Assembly: GCA_016931085.1 (NCBI GenBank)
Contig: JAFGFO010000234.1
Coordinates: 1 to 11,088 of the forward strand
Source: Thermoflexales bacterium
Lineage (GTDB): Bacteria > Chloroflexota > Anaerolineae > Fen-1058
Length of the DNA: 11,088 nt
Direction: 5' to 3'
Part shown: positions 6,378 through 11,088 of the stretch, one piece after another
Layout: every line of letters begins with the position of its first letter
Position numbering within the stretch: the stretch's first letter is position 1
Position numbers and translations under genes: made by a program
Notes under the pieces: model-generated
The model's input: only the letters and a program-made list of their open reading frames with translations
Databases searched by the model: none
What the model was told of the DNA's origin: nothing

Positions 6378-8030
6378 TTACTCCGGCCTGAGCACATCGG
6401 GATAACCCTGGCGCGCCGGGACCATGTGGGTGGTTGAAAGCCCCAAAATTCGCGCGGCAAGCCGGAGCTCTAGCTCGTGCATGCCGTCCAACTCGCTATC
6501 CAGGCCCTGGATTGTGGCCAGCGGGATGTCGAAACGGGTGTAGCAAATCACCGGCGCCCGGGCGGTGTCGAGCGCGCGCAAGACGAGCGCCGTCCCATCA
6601 TCCTGTGACAGCAAGCAGGCAGCTCCCCCCGCCAGCCAGCCCCGCTCGGCCGGCACGAAGGTCGCACCACCTATATCGAAACCGAGTATCTCTACGGGCA
6701 AATTCAAGATATTTCCCACCTCTACTCGCAGCGTCCCACTCATGGCCTGCGCGGGCGAGCCCAAGTAGGCAAAAACGGGCTGTACCGGCTCAAGCGAGCG
6801 GCGGATTTGCTCCTGGCGGGCACGCAGCGCGTCCCACGGCGGCGCCAGCTCCTGATCCAGGCCGCCTGTATTCAGCCTCTGCCGCCATTGTTCGAGTTCA
6901 GGCTCTAATTCGACTTGCAGTTGATCCAGGTAACCAGCCTGGCTGACGCGCGCAAGCTCGCGGGCATAGGCCGCCTGGATGGCCGGATCGCCAAAAGCAG
7001 CCGCCAGCGACAAGCGTCCTTTACTCAAAGGATTAGCATTAAAAGCGACCGGTTCCAGGCGGGCCGTCAGGGGATCGAAATAGTAGCGCAGATTGACCAG
7101 GGAGACAGCTTGAGACGCTCCCCACAAGTCAACCAGGGCCAAAAAACGGCCATAGCGCTCGACATCGAACGCCTCGGACGCCTTCAGCTCGCCGGCCTGG
7201 AGCGCGCGCAGCAGGCCAATCGCCTGATCTTTCTGCGAGGACAGCTCGGGCGAGTCGGCAATCGTCGCGTCACGGAAGGTATCGACCTCAAAGTACTGGA
7301 AATCGGCCGCCGACAGCTTGCTAATAGGGTCAGCATAGGCGGCTCGTGCATCCCCCTGGAAATGGGCAATCGATTTCCACAACAAATCGGTGTCAAACTC
7401 GACGATGACGCCGGCCTGCCGCCCGCGGGCCTTCAACAGCTCGCTGCCAAAGCCCTCTTGAAGCGCATACGTGCCCCGATCGTCGCCATTGAACACCAGG
7501 CGGACGAATTGATAGCGGGTGGCCAGGACGTCTTCACGCTCGAGCGAGCGCACAAAGGCCCACTCGTTAAGCCAATTGTTCGCGGCCGGGTCGACCAGAT
7601 AAAAGCGCTGCATGCCCAAAAGCTGCGCGCCACCTCGAGTGCGAACGTCAAAACCCCACTTGTCATCCTCCCCCAAGCGCTCAGCCAGGCCAGGCAGCAA
7701 GCGCATCCTGACCGGGACAAGCGCCTCGTCCATGCGGAGCGTGGCGGTGACGAAATCCTGTGCCGAGGGGATATACACACCGCTTTGCAGGGCACGCTCT
7801 CGTTCACTCAACAAATCGTTATAGTTGGCAAAGCGCATATCTACCGTCAAGGTAGGCAGCTCTCCGGCCGGCGCCGGGCGGAGAGACAGAGAAGGCACTC
7901 GCCATACATCCGGGCGCCACCTCACCTGGCTCACGATCCAAGCAACGACCAAGACCAGGGCCAAGACACCCACCCATCCCCACGCGTTCGAGCCTGGCGC
8001 AGTCCGTCGTCTTCCCACTTTCATCGTCAT
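6378..8030 (-). CDS. Membrane-anchored divergent CotH-like protein, possible pseudokinase
   Basis: The 550-residue protein has a basic N-terminus, one membrane helix (about 15-33) and a large domain that should lie outside the cytoplasm. Residues 57-340 resemble the CotH kinase family: LPTLTVDMRF, then GMQRFYLVDP, WLNEWAFVRSLE, a RYQFVRLVFNGDDRGTYALQE segment (172-192) matching the 'NG...G.Y.L.E' signature, and YGRFLALVDLWG. CotH enzymes are atypical kinases, first known for phosphorylating Bacillus spore-coat proteins. Where active CotH has W-D-x-D-x-FG, this protein has FNANPL (330-335), lacking both aspartates, so it is probably inactive or works differently. The C-terminal 420-530 region is beta-rich. 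The start overlaps the DUF4956 stop as ATGA (8027-8030), implying translational coupling; ATG 8024, two codons on, has a better-spaced GGTGG upstream. The family call is fairly sure; the loss of activity is inferred. Confidence 0.75.
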   Translation of the reverse strand: MTMKVGRRRTAPGSNAWGWVGVLALVLVVAWIVSQVRWRPDVWRVPSLSLRPAPAGELPTLTVDMRFANYNDLLSERERALQSGVYIPSAQDFVTATLRMDEALVPVRMRLLPGLAERLGEDDKWGFDVRTRGGAQLLGMQRFYLVDPAANNWLNEWAFVRSLEREDVLATRYQFVRLVFNGDDRGTYALQEGFGSELLKARGRQAGVIVEFDTDLLWKSIAHFQGDARAAYADPISKLSAADFQYFEVDTFRDATIADSPELSSQKDQAIGLLRALQAGELKASEAFDVERYGRFLALVDLWGASQAVSLVNLRYYFDPLTARLEPVAFNANPLSKGRLSLAAAFGDPAIQAAYARELARVSQAGYLDQLQVELEPELEQWRQRLNTGGLDQELAPPWDALRARQEQIRRSLEPVQPVFAYLGSPAQAMSGTLRVEVGNILNLPVEILGFDIGGATFVPAERGWLAGGAACLLSQDDGTALVLRALDTARAPVICYTRFDIPLATIQGLDSELDGMHELELRLAARILGLSTTHMVPARQGYPDVLRPE

Positions 8031-8698
8031 CCACCCAGAGTGTTATCCTGCTCGATAAAGCTCAGCTCGCATCCCGGCAGTTGAGCACACATGTCGTCCA
8101 TCAAGCCCGTCAAGGCCTGGTCGTCTGGGCAAGCGATCAGATAGGTGGCCTGAAGCCCGGACGCAGCCCGGTCCAGGCGGCGCAAGTCGGCCGACCCGAC
8201 GTGCTTGAGCAAAAGCTCGTTGATCTGTGAAAAGGAACTATCCGCCGCAGGTGCCTGCACGTTGAAAAACAGATTGGCCTTGGCCAGGCGCGGGACTGCC
8301 AGCGTTTGCGCCAACAGATAAGCCAGGATCACGGCCACGGCCAGGAGAGTCGGCAGGCGCTGGTCGGCGCCCAGCCCCAGCCCAATCGTCAGCGTCACAA
8401 AGAGGTACAGCAGCTCTTCCGGCTCTTTGATAGCCGTGCGGAAGCGGACAATCGAGAGCGCACCCACCAGGCCCAACGACAAGGCCAGCGAAGATTTGAC
8501 CACGGAAATGACGAGAACCGTCGTCATCGACAAGAGCGGCAGTGTCCGCGCAAACTTGGCGCGGTTCGACAGAGACTTGCCATAACGTGTATAGAACCAC
8601 GCCAACACGCTGGACAGCACAATGCTCAGCAAAAGATTGACCGCCAACGCGGTCAACGACAGTGGAGCAGGTACTGCAAGACCAAGCACATTATCCAT
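8027..8698 (-). CDS. DUF4956 membrane protein
   Basis: The 223-residue protein has about four membrane helices (near 12-35, 52-72, 95-112 and 116-135) and a soluble C-terminal domain (about 145-220). The hallmark of the family is the GALSIVRFRTAIKEPEEL block (79-96), with charged residues between two helices, followed by YLFVTLTIGLGLGADQ. The biochemical role of DUF4956 is not established. The family is commonly encoded beside VTC-domain and CotH proteins, as here, so it may be the membrane platform, channel or carrier of that system. The start at ATG 8698 is well supported by an AGGAGG 5 nt upstream. The gene lies 22 nt after the large CotH kinase gene and overlaps the next gene by 4 nt, so these three genes form a tight operon. 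Confidence 0.88.
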   Translation of the reverse strand: MDNVLGLAVPAPLSLTALAVNLLLSIVLSSVLAWFYTRYGKSLSNRAKFARTLPLLSMTTVLVISVVKSSLALSLGLVGALSIVRFRTAIKEPEELLYLFVTLTIGLGLGADQRLPTLLAVAVILAYLLAQTLAVPRLAKANLFFNVQAPAADSSFSQINELLLKHVGSADLRRLDRAASGLQATYLIACPDDQALTGLMDDMCAQLPGCELSFIEQDNTLGG

Positions 8699-8703
8699 TC
8701 CAA

Positions 8704-8709
8704 CCTCCT
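8704..8709 (-). promoter_or_regulatory. Strong ribosome binding site of the DUF4956 gene
   Basis: On the - strand this reads AGGAGG, 5 nt before the ATG at 8698. It lies in the 22-nt gap after the CotH kinase stop codon (TAG, 8723-8721). It is the best ribosome-binding site in the - strand set, so DUF4956 could be translated well even if the upstream gene is broken. Confidence 0.75.
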
Positions 8710-8720
8710 AATATACAATT

Positions 8721-10997
8721 CTATGGCACGACGCCATCCGACAGCACTCCAAAAGATGCCGGGGTGACAGCCGTATCACCCTCCCCCCCTGGCCACCCTC
8801 CTAGACCGGCAAAGGCAATCCCGCGATCATCCTCAAACGCGCTCGTCGCGCCAGGCGCCAACAAGACCAGGTTGTCATTGGCGCCCAGCTCGAACCACGG
8901 GTCGGTCTCACCATCCAGATTGCCATTGGCCACGTACACCACCAGCCGCCCATCCCAGCCGTCCAGGTCGTCGCGGGCAAAACGCACATCGTTGGCAGAC
9001 GTCTCCGTCGCAATGACCCGCACCAGCGTGCCCTGCGGCACCCGCGCAAAAGCCGGCTGCCAGGCAAAAATCAGCGACCCCTCGTCAGTCGCCGTCTTGG
9101 TATCATTGTCAGTCACACGCCAGCCCCGCAGGTCCACCCCACCCGGACGCTTGACCTCCAACTCGAACCAGTCCCCCTCGATTTGCCCCTCGTCGTCAAC
9201 GCCATACGCGCCGAAAACCACGTCCCCCGCACGCGGCTGGCCGGCCGGCACGGCCTCAAAGCGAGGCGCGATCGTCTGCGCAGCACCAGCCGTCACCGTG
9301 ATGACAGGCGTCTGCGGCAAAGACGGCGGATCCCAGCCGGCAAAACGATAGCCCGCAGCCGGCACCGCGTTGAGCACGAGCGGCAGCCCCTGGAAATACA
9401 CTCCTTGCCACGGCAGCTCTTCCAGCACGACATCATTCACCGCCACATAACCCTGGCCCTCAGCGGGTGGGGCGAGCCTAAGCGGCTGCAGACCATCCAG
9501 GTCGAAACACTCGAGCGCGTGCTGGCGAACATAGTCCGGCCTGCGCCGGGCAAAGTCGCGCAACTGCTGCACGTTCGACTCCCAGTCCGTCAGGCTCGAC
9601 CAGCGCAGCGACTCGTACGCCATATCCGGCTCCAGCTCGGCCGCCAGGGCGTCGATGTGGGCGATGACAGACGAAGGCGACAGCGTCGTGTTGAGCAAGT
9701 CCGCCATCCGCACCAAAAAACGCTCGAGAAAAACCGGGTTCTTCAGCAACTTGCGCAGCAGGAGCACGTCACGCCCGCCCGTCTGGGGGTGATTAAACTC
9801 CAACAAGCGCCTCATCATATCCGAGCGGACGGTGCTTCGCCCATCCATTCCAAAACCGTGATCGCTATCCCAAAATACCCAGTGCCAGCGCCCCCCCTGC
9901 ACGCGTGGGCGAAACTGGTGCACGTTGTGATGCGGCCAGTCAACGTTAGCAGCATAGATCTGGAGGATGTTATAATCAATAAAGGCCGGAATGTCAACCT
10001 GGGTCTGCACGTAGGCATAGTTGGCCGGATCCGCCAGGTCATTTCCCTCGACGAACTGGAAGAAATGATCCCAATGAGCACAGTCTCCTTCAATCACAAC
10101 CCGACTCTCCTCAAGCTCAGGCGTTTCGATAAAATCGGCCGATTCGATGCCATAGTGATCGGCTAACCAGCGGCCATCCAATTGCTCACGAATCTGATAA
10201 ATCCCCCACGGCTCGCCGTTGATGAACAGCAAGACCGGTTGGGTGGCTGAGGCAAAACCGCCCACCTGAAGGGCTAAGCTGGCAGCCAACCCATTACGTA
10301 CCAGGGTCCAGTTGGTTTGACCATAAATGTGCCAATCCTGCCCGCCGTTGTGCAAGATCAAACGATCGAACGAGCGCACCTCGCTATTTCTGAATAGCGC
10401 GCTGTCTGCAAACACGGAATACTCGAGCCGGCTGGCGCCGTACTCTTTGCGGAAGTAGAGCCGCAGCGATTTCTTATCAAAGTGGCGGCTATACCCACCC
10501 TGGATGCGTGCCCCTGCCTGGAGATGGAATCCAGAGCGGCGGTCTTTATCCACGTAGGTCACGTCGACTGGCCTCTCCCACGCCCCCCCTTTTTCTCCTG
10601 GATTGGCGTAAATGCCACGTTCTGGATGCCATAGGTCATCGGGTTCCATAATCAGCGACACTATCGGCAAGGTCGCTGATAGTCCCACAAAGTACGACGC
10701 GTTGACCACCGGTCCCAACTGCCCATCCGGCAAAATAAGGCGGGCGCGGATAGTGGTGACAGCCGGCGCAGCCGCACTCAGACGAATGGGTTGAGTGTAA
10801 ACCGTTCCCACAGCATAGGTAGGGACACGACCGTCGACTGTAAAGAGCACCTCGGCGCGAGGGGTAGGCACGCTCATTTCCAGTTGAATATCCCTGTTGT
10901 AGTAACCGGCCGGCAGCGAGAAAATCGGCTCCAAGCCAGGGACCAGCTCTGCCGGTTGGCTTCGGGCTGTTACTTCAACAAAGTACAATCCTGCCAA
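8721..10997 (-). CDS. CotH kinase with chitobiase-C-like and lamin-tail-like domains, 5' end probably truncated
   Basis: The readable protein has 758 residues. Domains in order: a chitobiase/hexosaminidase C-terminal-like fold (about 28-104, with LFTVDGRVPT and a PIRLS strand); a CotH kinase domain (about 108-495); a 'GYRFAGW' bacterial repeat-like domain (about 515-583); and a lamin-tail-like domain (about 588-730, with GDWFEL and VDLRGWRVTD). The kinase domain keeps GGYSRHFDKKSLRLYF (167-182), ILHNGGQDW (214-222), INGEPWGIYQIREQLD (259-274), NVDWPHHNV (351-359) and the metal-binding WDSDHGFG (376-383), so it looks active. CotH enzymes phosphorylate Ser in secreted or coat proteins; the accessory domains suggest export to the surface. 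The start is doubtful. TTG 10997 has no ribosome-binding site, and the frame opens at 11006 as QLALAGLYFVEV, like the end of a signal or anchor helix, directly after a TAG at 11009-11007 beside IS-like repeats. The true N-terminus is probably lost. Confidence 0.85.
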   Translation of the reverse strand: MAGLYFVEVTARSQPAELVPGLEPIFSLPAGYYNRDIQLEMSVPTPRAEVLFTVDGRVPTYAVGTVYTQPIRLSAAAPAVTTIRARLILPDGQLGPVVNASYFVGLSATLPIVSLIMEPDDLWHPERGIYANPGEKGGAWERPVDVTYVDKDRRSGFHLQAGARIQGGYSRHFDKKSLRLYFRKEYGASRLEYSVFADSALFRNSEVRSFDRLILHNGGQDWHIYGQTNWTLVRNGLAASLALQVGGFASATQPVLLFINGEPWGIYQIREQLDGRWLADHYGIESADFIETPELEESRVVIEGDCAHWDHFFQFVEGNDLADPANYAYVQTQVDIPAFIDYNILQIYAANVDWPHHNVHQFRPRVQGGRWHWVFWDSDHGFGMDGRSTVRSDMMRRLLEFNHPQTGGRDVLLLRKLLKNPVFLERFLVRMADLLNTTLSPSSVIAHIDALAAELEPDMAYESLRWSSLTDWESNVQQLRDFARRRPDYVRQHALECFDLDGLQPLRLAPPAEGQGYVAVNDVVLEELPWQGVYFQGLPLVLNAVPAAGYRFAGWDPPSLPQTPVITVTAGAAQTIAPRFEAVPAGQPRAGDVVFGAYGVDDEGQIEGDWFELEVKRPGGVDLRGWRVTDNDTKTATDEGSLIFAWQPAFARVPQGTLVRVIATETSANDVRFARDDLDGWDGRLVVYVANGNLDGETDPWFELGANDNLVLLAPGATSAFEDDRGIAFAGLGGWPGGEGDTAVTPASFGVLSDGVVP

Positions 10998-11008
10998 TGC
11001 CAGCTGCT

Positions 11009-11029
11009 AACCGACAGCACATAGCTGAC
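11009..11029 (+). repeat. Direct repeat copy 1, IS-end-like
   Basis: This 21-bp copy begins AACCGACAGCACAT, and the sequence between that block and the final TGAC is AGC. It abuts the stop codon that closes the CotH frame upstream. The second copy lies 38 bp further on. Confidence 0.7.
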
Positions 11030-11036
11030 CAACGAA

Positions 11037-11042
11037 TGTCAA
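11037..11042 (-). promoter_or_regulatory. Outward-facing TTGACA (-35-like) hexamer
   Basis: A consensus -35 hexamer faces the CotH gene from within the putative IS end. No good -10 lies 16-18 bp downstream: at 17 bp the hexamer is TGCTGT. A complete promoter is therefore not evident. Confidence 0.25.
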
Positions 11043-11046
11043 ATAG

Positions 11047-11067
11047 AACCGACAGCACATTGTTGAC
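11047..11067 (+). repeat. Direct repeat copy 2, IS-end-like
   Basis: This 21-bp copy is the same as copy 1 except for two changes near its end (TGT instead of AGC before the final TGAC). Confidence 0.7.
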
Positions 11068-11088
11068 ATGAAAGGGTGTGACAGCCGA

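Larger units (their letters stand above)
11005..11088. mobile_element. Possible end of an insertion sequence, running off the window
   Basis: Two direct repeats start with AACCGACAGCACAT and end in TGAC, at 11009-11029 and 11047-11067. They match at 19 of 21 positions and lie 38 bp apart. Several IS21-like elements carry such repeated transposase-binding sites just inside a TG...CA tip, and a TG dinucleotide is at 11005-11006. On the - strand a TTGACA (11042-11037) points out of the putative element, as outward -35 boxes often do in IS21-type ends. No transposase is visible within the window, and no target duplication can be tested. The call rests on pattern resemblance and on the interrupted CotH reading frame. 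Confidence 0.45.

Noticed and set aside
6915..8084. A 389-codon + strand frame over the CotH-like gene
   Set aside because: The Gln/Arg-rich composition is typical of the antisense strand of a GC-rich gene, and the opposite frame is clearly CotH-like with an ATGA junction.
8738..8773. CCGACAGCAC followed by GTGACAGCCG, also seen in the same order at 11049-11087
   Set aside because: The spacings differ (26 against 29 bp), the intervening bases do not align well, and the first copy lies within the CotH coding end. Chance or a very old relic cannot be separated, so I do not call an element boundary.
9183..10166. A 327-codon + strand frame over the CotH kinase gene
   Set aside because: It is antisense to conserved kinase motifs such as WDSDHGFG and contains no domain of its own.

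Overview
The window reads as GC-rich bacterial chromosome with tightly packed genes and short AT-richer gaps. My best guess for the host is a member of the Chloroflexota (Anaerolineae-like). That rests on the style of the YchF variant, on a GT-C membrane protein with a duplicated C-terminal beta-domain, and on palindromic intergenic repeats. No rRNA or other phylogenetic marker is present, so the assignment is tentative.

Layout. Positions 1-310 are non-coding or leader sequence with several small repeats and palindromes. Three genes then run on the + strand: a stand-alone PEP-utilising (swivelling phosphohistidine) enzyme (311-2026), a YchF/OLA1-type P-loop NTPase (2175-3263) preceded by a large compound palindrome and a consensus -10 box, and a multi-spanning GT-C glycosyltransferase-like protein (3301-5610).

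Four genes on the - strand meet them head-on, with stop codons overlapping at 5604-5610. In transcription order they are: a large extracytoplasmic-type CotH kinase with chitobiase-C-like, repeat and lamin-tail-like domains (10997-8721); a DUF4956 membrane protein (8698-8027); a membrane-anchored divergent CotH-like protein (8030-6378, ATGA overlap with the previous gene); and a VTC-domain polyphosphate-polymerase-like protein (6275-5604). A 102-nt gap carrying a 29-bp imperfect inverted repeat separates the last two.

The four - strand genes are the most interesting part. VTC, DUF4956 and CotH families recur together in bacteria. Here the set holds one CotH with an intact WDxDxGFG metal-binding motif and a second whose equivalent segment reads FNANPL, which suggests a kinase/pseudokinase pair around a membrane protein and a polyphosphate-synthase-like fold. 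The 5' end of the first gene is abnormal. Its reading frame opens in the middle of what looks like a signal or anchor helix, directly beside two 21-bp direct repeats (11009-11029, 11047-11067) that resemble the multiple transposase-binding repeats of an insertion-sequence end. The cluster may therefore be decapitated, or re-promoted, by a mobile element whose body lies beyond the right edge of the window.
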